A DNA stretch of 64,000 bases. It comes from Sphingomonadales bacterium UBA2369 (GTDB lineage Bacteria; Pseudomonadota; Alphaproteobacteria; Sphingomonadales; Sphingomonadaceae). Numbering within the stretch: the stretch's first letter is position 1; each line of letters begins with the position of its first letter. Made by a program: the position numbers and the translations under genes. The stretch is taken from positions 144,396 to 208,395 of the forward strand of contig DDTH01000017.1 of the NCBI GenBank assembly GCA_002344055.1, written 5' to 3'. Below, piece after piece: positions 55,685 to 64,000 of the stretch. The notes under the pieces are model-generated. The model was not told the origin of the DNA. It saw nothing but the letters and a program-made list of their open reading frames with translations, and ran no database searches.

Positions 55685-56506
55685 TTACTGCCGCAACTCA
55701 GCAATACCCTCGGCCGTGACGCCCCAGATCCTCACCGTATCTGTCCCGGCCGCGACCGCGAGCGGGCGCTGCGTCCAGAGCGACAGGAAGACGTGCAATT
55801 CGTTCGGCAGCGGCATGCCGGCGGCATTGACCTGGAGCGGAGCATTCCGCTGCCCTGCCGCCGCTGCCGAAAGCGTGAGATCCGCGCAGGTGGCACTGCC
55901 CAAAGCGACGTCTTCAGACACGGCGCCATCGGCACCAACGGTAATCCGGAAATGGCCGCCGCCCGGCACGCGGCTCGCCGCCATGCGCGGACTCAGGCGA
56001 TAGACGATGACCGGCTCATCCTCGGCAGGCGGCAGGACGAAGGTGTTGAAGTCCGGCCCGCAAGCCTGATGCTCGGTCGCCTCGGCAATGGTGCGCGCGG
56101 CGGCCATGCGGGCGGCGACGCCTTCGAGGCGCGGACGGTTGGCCGCGGCGAATACCTGCGGTGAATTGACCCGGCCACCCATCACCGTGCCGCGATAGAT
56201 GGCGGCATAATGTTCCCCATCGCGAACATAGTAGGTAACGGCGACGCCATTGCCCTCCGGCTGCGCGATCCAGCCCGCAATCGCCTCCGCATCGGCCGCC
56301 GGGATGCGCGCGCGCGCGTCGGTCGTGGCCATCCGGAAACTCTGGTCGAGCACCGACAAAGCGCGGCCGCGCGCGACCGCCGTTTCCAGCGTGGCCCGCT
56401 GTTCGGCGGTAAGCTCGAGCGGAGGCGGCGGCGTGGCGGCGGTCTGGGCGGCGGCGGGCAGCGGCAGCGCCGCGAGCGCGGCGGCGATCAAAAGCGGCTT
56501 ACGCAT
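55685..56506 (-). CDS. Secreted protein of unrecognised family (paralog B)
   Basis: 273 residues from the ATG at 56506, behind AAGGAA (a TTG just before it is not needed). Signal peptide (LIAAALAALPLPAAAQ). Homologous to the protein at 50441-51262 along its whole length, with one conserved cysteine pair (HQACGPDFN, SATCADLTL). No enzyme signature. It is the first gene of the run paralog B, M13 copy 2, M13 copy 1, paralog A; gaps are about 55 to 100 bases. Confidence 0.65.
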   Translation of the reverse strand: MRKPLLIAAALAALPLPAAAQTAATPPPPLELTAEQRATLETAVARGRALSVLDQSFRMATTDARARIPAADAEAIAGWIAQPEGNGVAVTYYVRDGEHYAAIYRGTVMGGRVNSPQVFAAANRPRLEGVAARMAAARTIAEATEHQACGPDFNTFVLPPAEDEPVIVYRLSPRMAASRVPGGGHFRITVGADGAVSEDVALGSATCADLTLSAAAAGQRNAPLQVNAAGMPLPNELHVFLSLWTQRPLAVAAGTDTVRIWGVTAEGIAELRQ

Positions 56507-56563
56507 CAAACTGATTCCTTTTGGCGAGGCTTGCCAGGCATTTACGGGAGCGGCGGGTGGCCG

Positions 56564-59053
56564 TCAAAGCGCACGCAGCGCCTGCGCGGGACGGGCGGCG
56601 AGGGCGGGCAGAGCGCCGATCAGGCCGATGACGAGCGTGAGGCCCGCTCCCGCGCCCAGGGTCGCCAGCACCGCGCCCCAATCGGGCGACCAGTCCAGTT
56701 CGAACAATTCCACCACCACATACCAGCCGGCGCCCGTGCCGAGCGCGAGCGCTAGCAGGCTGAGGATGAACGCCAGCAGAGCGAATTCCATCGCCTGCAG
56801 ACCCAGGATGCGGCCGCGCGTCGCGCCGAGCAGTTTCAGCAGCACGCTGTCATAGACGCGGGCCCGGCGGGAGGCGGCGAGCGCGCCGATCAGCACCGCG
56901 ATGCCGGCAAGGATCGCGACCGCCCCGGCGGCACGGATCGCGGCGGCAAGCTGGCTCATCAGGCCGGAGACCGTGCTCAGCACGTCCTGGATGCGGACCG
57001 CGGAGACCGAAGGGAAATCGCGATTGATCGCGCGGGCGAAGGCCTGCTCGCGCTCCGTGGGCATGGTCGCCGTGCCCATGAGGCTGTGCGGCGCGGCGTC
57101 GAAGATGCCGGGCGAAAAGACGATGACGAAATTGATGCCGAGTCGTCCCCAATCGACCTCGCGCAGATTGGCGATCCGCGCCTCCACCTCCCGTCCCAGT
57201 ACGGACACGGTGAGCGTATCGCCGACGCCCAGGCCGGCGGCGCGGGCATTCTCCGCGTCGAGCGAGACCAAAGGCGGGCCGCGATAGTCCGGTGCCCAAT
57301 ATTCCCCTTCGACGACCCGCGCGCCTTCGGGAAGTGCGGCGGCGAAGGTGATGTTGCGGTCGCCGCGCAGGAACCAGGCGCCCTCCGGCAGCTCCGCCAT
57401 ATTGGCGATGCGGCGATCGCCGATTGCGGTGACCGAGGCCCGGAGCGACGGCATCAGACGCAGTTCCGCATCCGGCGCGGCGCTGGCGGCGGTTGCGCGG
57501 AATCGCTCAGTGTCGCCGCTCGGCACGTCGAGAATGAAGAAGCTGGGCGCGCGGGCCGGGATGGTCGAACGGATCTGCGCCGACAGGTTGGATTCGATCA
57601 CCGCAAGGGTGGTGAAGAGAGTCAGCCCGGCTCCGAGCGCCACGACCAGCCGGGACGTCTGCGCGCCGGGACGGTGCAGATTGGCCAGCGCCATCCGCAC
57701 CAATGGCGCGCGCGGCTTCGGCAGGCGGGCGAGCGTCCAGCGGATCGCGGCGGCGAGCAGGCTCAGGAGGAGCAGGAGGAGGAGCGCCGCCGCAATGAAG
57801 CCGAGCGCGAAGCCCGGCATCGGTGCGGTCCACACCGCCAGTGCCGCAATCCCCGCGCCGGCGGCCAGCGCCGCCGCATAAGCCCAAAACGGCGCGCGGG
57901 CGCTATCCTCCACGCCACCGCGCAACAGGCTCGCGGACGGCACGCTGCGGGCGCGGGCAAGCGGTACGAGCGCGAAGGCGAAAGCGGCCAGGAGGCCGTA
58001 TCCGGCCGCAAGGATCAGCGCGAAGGGATAGATGCCGGTGCCGGGCGGAACCGGTATGGCATCCCCCGCCGCCCAGACGACCAGCGACGGCACCGCCGCC
58101 CCCGCGGCCAGCCCGAAGAGGATGGCGACCGCGGCAACGAGACCGATCTGGACCAGATAGATGCGGAAGATCATGGCGGAGGTCGCGCCGAGCGTCTTCA
58201 GCATCGCGATCGCGCCGCGCTTGCCGTCGAGATAGGAACCAACGCCATTGCCGACGCCGATCCCCGCCACGATCAGCGCGCTGAGGCCGACGAGCGTCAG
58301 GAACTGGCCGAGCCGTTCGAGAAAGCGGCGGGTGCCGGGCGCGGCGTTCAGCCGGTCCTCGACCTTCAGCCCCGCGGCCGGAAAGCCGCGCTGTAGGCGG
58401 CGCGTCGCCTCCGCCGGATCGGCCGTGGCCGGGATCTTCATCCGGTAGGCCGCGATAAACAGACTGCCGGGCCGGATCAGGCGCGTCGCGTTCAGGCCGT
58501 CCACATCCATCATCGCGCTGGGGCCGAGCGCGAAACCCTGGCTGACCCAGTCCGGCTCGCTTTCGATCACGCCGATGACACGGAACGTGCCTTCGCCGAT
58601 GCGCAGGTCGGAGCCGACACCGACGCCGAGCTTGTCGGCCAGTTCCGGGCCGATCGCGACCTGCATGCCGCGCGGCCGATCGGCAAGCGCGCCGTCGCGA
58701 AGGCGGAACTCGCCGTAAAAAGGATAGAGGTCATCGACGCCCTTCAGTTCGACCAGGGCCGGATCGCCGCCGCCGCCCGGGGCCGCCATGGCGCGCATGC
58801 GGACGAGGCGGCTGACCTCACCTTCACGAGCGAAGGCCGCCAGTTCCTCCGGAGTGGCGGCGCGCTGGTTCATCTCGACCTGCACATCGCCGCCGAGGAT
58901 CGCCTGCCCCTGATCCGACAATCCGGAAAGCACCGCCGCAGTCAGGCTGCCGACCCCGGCCAGCGCCATCACGCCGAGGAACAGGCAGACGGCCAGCAGG
59001 CGCAGTCCGGCGAACCCGCCACGCAGATCGCGCAGCGCGAGGCGAAGGGTCAC
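56564..59053 (-). CDS. ybbP: FtsX-type ABC transporter permease (YbbP-like)
   Basis: 829 residues. A double-length FtsX/MacB-fold permease: a first helix (about 18-40), a periplasmic MacB core domain, helices near 260-400, a second set with another large periplasmic domain (about 490-690), and a final three-helix part (RARVYDSVLLKLLGATRGRILG). This matches YbbP. The start overlaps the stop of the ATPase gene by 4 bases (ATGA), so the two form one transporter. The substrate in other bacteria is not settled; lipids or lipoproteins are suspected. Confidence 0.92.
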   Translation of the reverse strand: MTLRLALRDLRGGFAGLRLLAVCLFLGVMALAGVGSLTAAVLSGLSDQGQAILGGDVQVEMNQRAATPEELAAFAREGEVSRLVRMRAMAAPGGGGDPALVELKGVDDLYPFYGEFRLRDGALADRPRGMQVAIGPELADKLGVGVGSDLRIGEGTFRVIGVIESEPDWVSQGFALGPSAMMDVDGLNATRLIRPGSLFIAAYRMKIPATADPAEATRRLQRGFPAAGLKVEDRLNAAPGTRRFLERLGQFLTLVGLSALIVAGIGVGNGVGSYLDGKRGAIAMLKTLGATSAMIFRIYLVQIGLVAAVAILFGLAAGAAVPSLVVWAAGDAIPVPPGTGIYPFALILAAGYGLLAAFAFALVPLARARSVPSASLLRGGVEDSARAPFWAYAAALAAGAGIAALAVWTAPMPGFALGFIAAALLLLLLLSLLAAAIRWTLARLPKPRAPLVRMALANLHRPGAQTSRLVVALGAGLTLFTTLAVIESNLSAQIRSTIPARAPSFFILDVPSGDTERFRATAASAAPDAELRLMPSLRASVTAIGDRRIANMAELPEGAWFLRGDRNITFAAALPEGARVVEGEYWAPDYRGPPLVSLDAENARAAGLGVGDTLTVSVLGREVEARIANLREVDWGRLGINFVIVFSPGIFDAAPHSLMGTATMPTEREQAFARAINRDFPSVSAVRIQDVLSTVSGLMSQLAAAIRAAGAVAILAGIAVLIGALAASRRARVYDSVLLKLLGATRGRILGLQAMEFALLAFILSLLALALGTGAGWYVVVELFELDWSPDWGAVLATLGAGAGLTLVIGLIGALPALAARPAQALRAL

Positions 59054-59736
59054 GCCTTTCTATCCCGAACGATCCGCCCGTCGCTCATTTCGAGGACGCG
59101 GCCGCAACGGGCGGCAAGGGCGGGATCGTGGGTGATGACGAACAGGGTCGCCTGCGTTTCGAGCTGCCGCGCGAAGAGAAGGTCGAGAATCGCCGCGCCG
59201 GTGGCGGCATCGAGATTGCCCGTCGGCTCATCGGCGAACAAAAGCGCCGGCCGCGGCGCAAGTGCGCGGGCGATGGCGACGCGCTGCTGCTCGCCGCCGG
59301 AAAGCTGGACCGGATAATGGCCGGGGCGATGGCCGAGCCCGACCGCTTCCAGCTCGGCCGCGGCGCGTACGAAGGCATCGCCCTCCCCGGCCAATTCCAT
59401 CGGCACCGCGACATTTTCCAGCGCCGTCATGGTCGGGAGCAGATGGAAGGCCTGCAGCACGATGCCAATCCGGCCGCGACGGGTCTTTGCCAGCGCATCC
59501 TCGTTCATGCCGGTAAAGTCGGCACCGGCAATGCGCACATTGCCACCGCTCGGGCGCTCCATGCCGGAAAGGATCGCCATCAGCGACGATTTTCCCGAGC
59601 CGGAGGGGCCGAGCAACGCCACCGTCTCGCCCGCCTCCACCTGCAGATCAACGCCGCGCAGAATCTCCACACGCGCGGCGCGGCTCCCAAGCGAGAGCGT
59701 GACATTGTTCGCGTCGATGACGTAGGGGTCTGGCAT
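59050..59736 (-). CDS. ybbA: ABC transporter ATPase (YbbA-like)
   Basis: 228 residues. Walker A LLGPSGSGKSSLM (about 41-53), Q-loop VLQAFHLLP, signature LSGGEQQRVAIARAL, Walker B LLFADEPTGNLD and the H-loop His in FVITHDPAL. It belongs to the LolD/MacB-type ATPases that pair with FtsX permeases. Its ATG and the ATG of tesA share the bases CATG (59734-59737), so both promoters must lie inside the opposite gene or further away. The tesA-ybbA-ybbP order is the same as in E. coli. Confidence 0.95.
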   Translation of the reverse strand: MPDPYVIDANNVTLSLGSRAARVEILRGVDLQVEAGETVALLGPSGSGKSSLMAILSGMERPSGGNVRIAGADFTGMNEDALAKTRRGRIGIVLQAFHLLPTMTALENVAVPMELAGEGDAFVRAAAELEAVGLGHRPGHYPVQLSGGEQQRVAIARALAPRPALLFADEPTGNLDAATGAAILDLLFARQLETQATLFVITHDPALAARCGRVLEMSDGRIVRDRKA

Positions 59737-60460
59737 GTCGGGAGAGCAACCTGAAGCGGGCCACGGGCCATATGTCGGCCGCCGCGCCTTTGTCCATCTC
59801 GGCCTCGCCGCGCTCGTTGCCTTGCCGCTGGCGGCACGGGCGCATCACACGGCCGAGCATGACGGCGGACCGGAAACGGCGGCGCCGCAGCCGGGGTCGG
59901 GCGATGTCCACATCCTCGCCTTCGGCGACAGCCTGACCGCCGGCTTCGGTCTGCCCAGGCGGCAGGGCTTCGCGCCGCAGCTGGAAGCCTATCTGAGGCG
60001 GCAGGGCGTGCGTGCCTTCGTCACCAATGGCGGCGTGTCGGGGGACACGGCGGCGCAGGGGCGGCAGCGGCTGGACTTCACGCTGGGCGGGATGGCGCAG
60101 AAACCGCAGCTCGCCATCATTGCGCTCGGGGCCAACGACATGCTGCGCGGCCTCGATCCGGCGCAGACCAAGGCCGATCTCGACGCGATCCTGACCGAAT
60201 TGAAACGCCGCGACATTCGCGTGTTGCTGTCCGGGATGATCGCGTCACCGAATCTGGGCGAGGATTATGCGGCGCGCTTCAACGCCATCTATCCCGATCT
60301 CGCGGCCCGGCACCACGCCGTGCTCCACCCCTTCTTCCTCGACGGCGTGGCCGGCGACCGCACGCTCAATCAGCCGGACGGACTCCACCCCACTTTCGCG
60401 GGGATCAGGAAGATGGTCGTCGGGATCGCCCCCAAGGTGATGGAAGCGCTGCCGCGCTAG
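59735..60460 (+). CDS. tesA: SGNH arylesterase/lysophospholipase TesA
   Basis: 241 residues. SGNH blocks: I AFGDSLTAGFG (nucleophile Ser about 66), II NGGVSGDTAAQG, III LGANDMLRG, V DGLHPTFAG (catalytic Asp/His). The signal has a twin-arginine look (VGRRAFVHLGLAALVALP). TesA enzymes hydrolyse acyl esters and thioesters in the periplasm. Divergent from ybbA with overlapping start codons, so its ribosome-binding region would fall within the ybbA coding sequence. No better in-frame start is available downstream. Confidence 0.9.
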   Translation: MSGEQPEAGHGPYVGRRAFVHLGLAALVALPLAARAHHTAEHDGGPETAAPQPGSGDVHILAFGDSLTAGFGLPRRQGFAPQLEAYLRRQGVRAFVTNGGVSGDTAAQGRQRLDFTLGGMAQKPQLAIIALGANDMLRGLDPAQTKADLDAILTELKRRDIRVLLSGMIASPNLGEDYAARFNAIYPDLAARHHAVLHPFFLDGVAGDRTLNQPDGLHPTFAGIRKMVVGIAPKVMEALPR

Positions 60461-60463
60461 GCT

Positions 60464-60781
60464 TCAAGCCAGCACCAGTTCCCGGCCGAAATGCAGGCCG
60501 ATGCGGCCGCCCTTGATCCAGCGGACCGAGGCGTGGACCGGCGTGCAGCCGTCGAACACGATGACGACATGATCGTCCAGCGTCGGCTGCGCCTTGGTCT
60601 CCACCATCGCGCCGTGCGTGGAGATGTTGATCACGATCGCGTCGGCGGCGCGGCCGCGCAGGAAGATGGTCGCCGTCCGGCCCTCGCCGTCACGCCTTTC
60701 CTCCGTGCGCAATTCTTCGCGCATGAGGTTGCGCGGCAGCGCCAGCGCCCGTTCGCGGACATGATCCCGCACACTCTGCAT
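60464..60781 (-). CDS. PilZ domain protein
   Basis: 105 residues, a single PilZ domain. The c-di-GMP-binding parts look present: an arginine-rich RTEERRDGEGR segment at about 25-35 and the NISTHGAMVE motif (D/N-x-S-x-x-G) at about 52-61. It may act as a c-di-GMP receptor for the cyclases in this window (GGDEF-EAL and YfiN). It is convergent with tesA, their stops 3 bases apart. Target unknown. Confidence 0.85.
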   Translation of the reverse strand: MQSVRDHVRERALALPRNLMREELRTEERRDGEGRTATIFLRGRAADAIVINISTHGAMVETKAQPTLDDHVVIVFDGCTPVHASVRWIKGGRIGLHFGRELVLA

Positions 60782-60854
60782 CGCGTCTCGACCCCTTTGT
60801 TTCGGGACCGGGATTAACGATGAGGCGTTACCAAAGGCCTAGCGGCGCGCGGCC

Positions 60855-63800
60855 TCAATCGCCGTCGGTATGCGCCCCGGCCCCGCCGCCGCTGCCGCCG
60901 CCATTCTCCCAGAAATAAGGCTGGCGTTGACGATTGCCGGTAACCGTCTCGTTCAGCGTCGCGGCGTCGTAGAGACGGCCGTTCAGCATGACGTGGCTGA
61001 TCTTGTCGGTGTTGCGGATATCCTCCAGCGGGTTCGCGGTCATCACCACGAGATCGGCCAGCTTGCCCGGCTCGATCGTGCCGAGGTCGCGGAAGCCATA
61101 GCCGCGTGCCGGATCGACGGTCGCATGCTGCAGCGCCTGCAGCGGCGTCGCGCCGCCGCGCACGAAGCTCCACATCTCCCAATGGCTGCCAAGCCCCTGC
61201 TGCTGGCCATGCGCGCCGATCGTCACGGTGACGCCGCGATTGGCCAGGCGCTGCGCCTCGCGCGCCGCATATTGATCGACGAACTGCTCGGCCGGGCCGG
61301 TCTCCGTGCGCACCCGATCGGCCAGCGCGCCCGGCGGGGCGTGGCGGCTGAGGATCGGATGGCGCCAGACCTGCGTCGCCTGCGCCCAATAGGGATCGCC
61401 GGCAAGACCGCCATAGGTCACGACCAACGTCGGATTATAGGTGACGCGGGTCTGCGACCACATGCTCACCACATCCTCATACAGCCGCGCCTGCGGGACA
61501 TTGTGCTCCAGCGTGGTGTTGCCGTCCTGAACGAGGGCGATGTCCATGCCGAAGAGCGAGCCGCCCTCGGGCACGACCATGATGCCGAGCTGACGCGCCG
61601 CGGCAGCGACCATTTGCCGCTGGTTGCGGCGCGGCTGGTTGTAATTCTTGATCGACACCGCGCCTTCCGCCTGAAGGCGGCGGACGTGGTTCAGCGCATC
61701 TTCGTAGCTGTCGATCTGGGCATAGCGGAACGCGCTGCGCGCGCCGTAGACGATCTCGCCCGACGAATAGGTGCGCGGCGCGAGGATCAGCCCGGCCCGC
61801 TGCATCTCGCTCGCCGCGAACACTTCACTGGCGGTGCTGGACGGATCGTGCGTCGTCGTGACGCCGAGCGCCAGATGCGAGAGCTGCGACCAATTCTGCT
61901 GCGGGATCAGATCGTCGGTACCGTAGGGGCCGTGCGCGTGGCCGTCGATGAAGCCGGGCGTGATGGTGCGGCCGGCCAGATCGACCTGCTGCGCACCCGC
62001 TGGAATGGCGGTGCTGCCGCGCGGGCCGACGGCGCGGATGCGGTTGCCGTCGATGATGACCACGCCATCCTCGATCACGCCGCCATTGGCGTCGGCCATG
62101 GTGACGATGCGCGCGCCGACCAAAGCGACAATGCCGGCCGGCACGTCGGCGGGAACGGTGACCGACAGGTTCGTGCCCGTCGTCGGCGGGGTGTAGCTCG
62201 TGCCGGGCGCGCGGGCGGTGATCGCGCCCTGATCGGCGGTGTAGAGGTTCGGCCCGAGCGTCCACACGAAACGGTTGCCGGCCCACGAGCCATAGGCGCT
62301 GGCCGCATTGGTGATCCGCGTCACCGGCATCGGCCCGGAGCGGCTGGACAGGTTCATCACCGCCGCGCCGCCGAAGAAGGGCACGGCGAAGAAATTGTAA
62401 TTCTCGCGGAAGGCCAGAGCCCGGCCGTCCGGCGAGACTTCGAAATTGGTGATCAGCTCGCCCTCGGCATGGACGCGGCGATTGCCGCCCAGCAGGTCGG
62501 TGCTGACCAGGCGGCGCTTCTGATTCTCGTTGACCTCGAAGAACACCCGGTCGCTCGTCGCGCCGAATTGGGGGGAGCCGCCGCTGCCCGACACGCGCGC
62601 GGGCGCACCGCCAGCCGTCGCGATGCGATAGATGCCGTCCTCGCCCGAATAGAGGCTGGAGGTCAGAAAGCCGCCGCTGCCGCGCTCGAACACGATGGTC
62701 TGGCCATCGGGCGAGAAGCGCGGGCGGGCATAATGGCCGGGGGCGCTGGTCACGGTGCGCTGGCCGGAGCCGTCGGCCGCGACGGTGCGGATTTCACCGA
62801 GGCGCTGGTCGTTCCAGGAGACGAAGACGATGGAGCGGCCGTCGCGCGACCAGCTCGGCCAGAGCTGGAAATCGCCGTCAGGCGCGGTCAGGCGGCGCGG
62901 CTGGGCATTGCCGGTCGCGGCGCGGATCCACAGACGGCCGAGACTTTCGTAGACGATCTGGCTGCCGTCCGGCGACAGATTCGGAAAGCGGATCATCCGC
63001 GTCGTGACGTTCGCCGGGGCGGCGTCGATCGCCGGCAGCACCGGATCGATCACGGCGCGCGTGTCGGCCACGCGGAACGGGATTTCGCTGGCATTGCCGC
63101 CTTCCGGCGCGATGCGGCGGATCTTGCCGCCCGCCCAGAAGACAATGGAGCGGCTGTCCGGCGTCCAGTCCATGTTCGGATAGACGCCCTGGATCGCCCA
63201 GGTCTCCTGCAGGTCGAGGTCCATATCGTCATAGATGCGCTGCTCGCGGCCGGACTCGAGGTCCTTCACGAACAGGCGACTCGTCCCGCCCTCGCGCCGC
63301 ACGAAGGCCAGCCAGCGGCCGTCCGGCGACGGCGTCGGCCGCACCGCGCCGCCGGGGCCGCCGGCGACGGTGCTGCGCTCGCCGCTGTCGATCTCGTAGC
63401 GCTCGATCCGGAAGGCGCCTTCGTTCGAATCCTGCGCATATTGGAAAGTGCCGCCCGGCGAGGCGTCGCGGGTATAATAGATGGAGCGGCCGTCGGGCGC
63501 GAAGACCGGCTCGCCCAATTCCTTCTGATGCTGCGGATTGGGCCGCTCGATCAGCTGCTGGCCGCCGCCCGTACCGTTCACGTCATAGAGCCAGATCTCG
63601 CCGGTGCCGGCCGAACGCTGCGTGGTGAAATGCTTGCGTGCGGCGATGAAGCGGCCGTCCGGACTCCAGGCCGGAGCGTTCAGCAGGGTGAAGGTCTCGC
63701 TGGTGATCGCCCGCGCACCCGTCCCGTCGGCGTTCATCACCCAGATATTGTCGCCGCCCGCGCGATCCGAGGTGAAGGCGATCCGCCGCCCGTCCGGCGA

Positions 63801-64000
63801 GAAGCGCGGCTGCTGGTCGTAAGCGAGACCCGAGGTGATCCGCCGCGGCGTGCCACCCGCAATGCCCATCACATAGATGTCGCCGAGCATGTCGAAGGCG
63901 ATGCTCTGCCCGTCCGGCGAGACATCGACATTCATCCACGTGCCTTCGTCCGTGTCGATCCGCACCTGCCGGACAGTGGCGCCCGGCGGCGCGTTCACGT
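60855..64000 (-). CDS. WD40-like propeller and amidohydrolase fusion (5' end outside window)
   Basis: At least 1048 residues; the frame is open to the edge of the window and the start lies beyond it. The N-terminal about 620 visible residues carry TolB/PD40-type repeats (VDVSPDGQSIAFD, PRFSPDGRRIAFTSDRAG, PAWSPDGRFIAA, and others). From about residue 650 comes an amidohydrolase domain: VALVGARIVTMADANGG, TITPGFIDGHAHGPYG (the metal-binding HxH), and IEPGKLADLVVMTANPLEDI. Such fusions are found as secreted proteins of sphingomonads and are presumed metal-dependent peptidases or amidases. The signal peptide cannot be checked here. Confidence 0.88.
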   Translation of the reverse strand, partial: VNAPPGATVRQVRIDTDEGTWMNVDVSPDGQSIAFDMLGDIYVMGIAGGTPRRITSGLAYDQQPRFSPDGRRIAFTSDRAGGDNIWVMNADGTGARAITSETFTLLNAPAWSPDGRFIAARKHFTTQRSAGTGEIWLYDVNGTGGGQQLIERPNPQHQKELGEPVFAPDGRSIYYTRDASPGGTFQYAQDSNEGAFRIERYEIDSGERSTVAGGPGGAVRPTPSPDGRWLAFVRREGGTSRLFVKDLESGREQRIYDDMDLDLQETWAIQGVYPNMDWTPDSRSIVFWAGGKIRRIAPEGGNASEIPFRVADTRAVIDPVLPAIDAAPANVTTRMIRFPNLSPDGSQIVYESLGRLWIRAATGNAQPRRLTAPDGDFQLWPSWSRDGRSIVFVSWNDQRLGEIRTVAADGSGQRTVTSAPGHYARPRFSPDGQTIVFERGSGGFLTSSLYSGEDGIYRIATAGGAPARVSGSGGSPQFGATSDRVFFEVNENQKRRLVSTDLLGGNRRVHAEGELITNFEVSPDGRALAFRENYNFFAVPFFGGAAVMNLSSRSGPMPVTRITNAASAYGSWAGNRFVWTLGPNLYTADQGAITARAPGTSYTPPTTGTNLSVTVPADVPAGIVALVGARIVTMADANGGVIEDGVVIIDGNRIRAVGPRGSTAIPAGAQQVDLAGRTITPGFIDGHAHGPYGTDDLIPQQNWSQLSHLALGVTTTHDPSSTASEVFAASEMQRAGLILAPRTYSSGEIVYGARSAFRYAQIDSYEDALNHVRRLQAEGAVSIKNYNQPRRNQRQMVAAAARQLGIMVVPEGGSLFGMDIALVQDGNTTLEHNVPQARLYEDVVSMWSQTRVTYNPTLVVTYGGLAGDPYWAQATQVWRHPILSRHAPPGALADRVRTETGPAEQFVDQYAAREAQRLANRGVTVTIGAHGQQQGLGSHWEMWSFVRGGATPLQALQHATVDPARGYGFRDLGTIEPGKLADLVVMTANPLEDIRNTDKISHVMLNGRLYDAATLNETVTGNRQRQPYFWENGGGSGGGAGAHTDGD

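Noticed and set aside
53472..56003. Very long open frames opposite real genes: 53472-56003, 44956-46839, 32605-34380, 17880-19430 on the plus strand, and 9803-12037, 1706-3430, 6555-8078 on the minus strand
   Set aside because: Each lies opposite a gene with clear family motifs. In high-GC DNA the codon pattern leaves antisense frames open; their translations show no domain, signal or coherent composition.

Overview
The window is about 64 kb of high-GC DNA, densely packed with protein genes and with no intergenic stretch longer than about 200 bases. Gene content and style suggest a free-living aerobic alphaproteobacterium of the order Sphingomonadales. The pointers are a TCA-cycle cluster (mdh, sucD, sucA, sucB, lpdA), a CIRCE-controlled groES-groEL operon, short REP-like hairpins carrying the GAGCTTGTCGAAGG core, many secreted metallopeptidases and lipoproteins, and RcnB- and DUF3592-type proteins. 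This placement is inference; there is no rRNA gene here. I saw no tRNA, CRISPR array, integrase or insertion sequence.

Layout. 1-5.1 kb: the 3' part of a large secreted RTX/propeller protein, a TonB-like membrane protein and a histone-deacetylase-fold amidohydrolase. 5.2-9.8 kb: an exported metallopeptidase lipoprotein, an M1 aminopeptidase, an esterase and a small lipoprotein. 9.9-16 kb: a GGDEF-EAL protein, two small secreted proteins and the helicase HrpB. 16-17.5 kb: an exported protein of unknown family. 17.6-19.8 kb: groES-groEL with promoter, CIRCE and terminator. 19.9-28.8 kb: sppA, two DUF3592 paralogs, a TetR/SRPBCC pair, purT, a TRIC-family channel, a PepSY protein, mntP, and a divergent HxlR/NAD(P)-binding pair.

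28.8-41 kb, almost all on the minus strand: the central-metabolism block. It reads mdh, a lipoprotein, sucD, sucA, sucB, lpdA, and upstream of these sdhB, a PaaI-type thioesterase and zapE. Neither sucC nor sdhCDA lies beside its partner. A VOC protein and a regulator with two winged helices sit divergently between mdh and zapE. 41-44.9 kb: a complete YfiR-YfiN-YfiB c-di-GMP signalling operon and creD. 45-51 kb: a DUF885 peptidase, a 2OG-Fe(II) oxygenase, an RcnB-like protein with 33-bp tandem repeats, a small zinc-ribbon protein, a retropepsin-fold protein without its catalytic Asp-Thr-Gly, and an exported cyclophilin. 50.4-56.5 kb: two M13 peptidase paralogs flanked by two paralogs of an unrecognised secreted family. 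56.5-64 kb: the conserved ybbP-ybbA/tesA locus, a PilZ protein and the 3' part of a propeller-amidohydrolase fusion.

Themes. Exported peptide hydrolysis is strongly represented (SppA, M1, two DUF885-like, two M13, amidohydrolase). c-di-GMP control appears three times (GGDEF-EAL, YfiN, PilZ). The points most worth a second look are a 30-bp dispersed repeat that codes for part of a lipoprotein signal peptide in one copy and separates groES from groEL in the other, the M13/partner paralog block, the double-winged-helix regulator with its overlapping operator, and the orphan sucD and sdhB.
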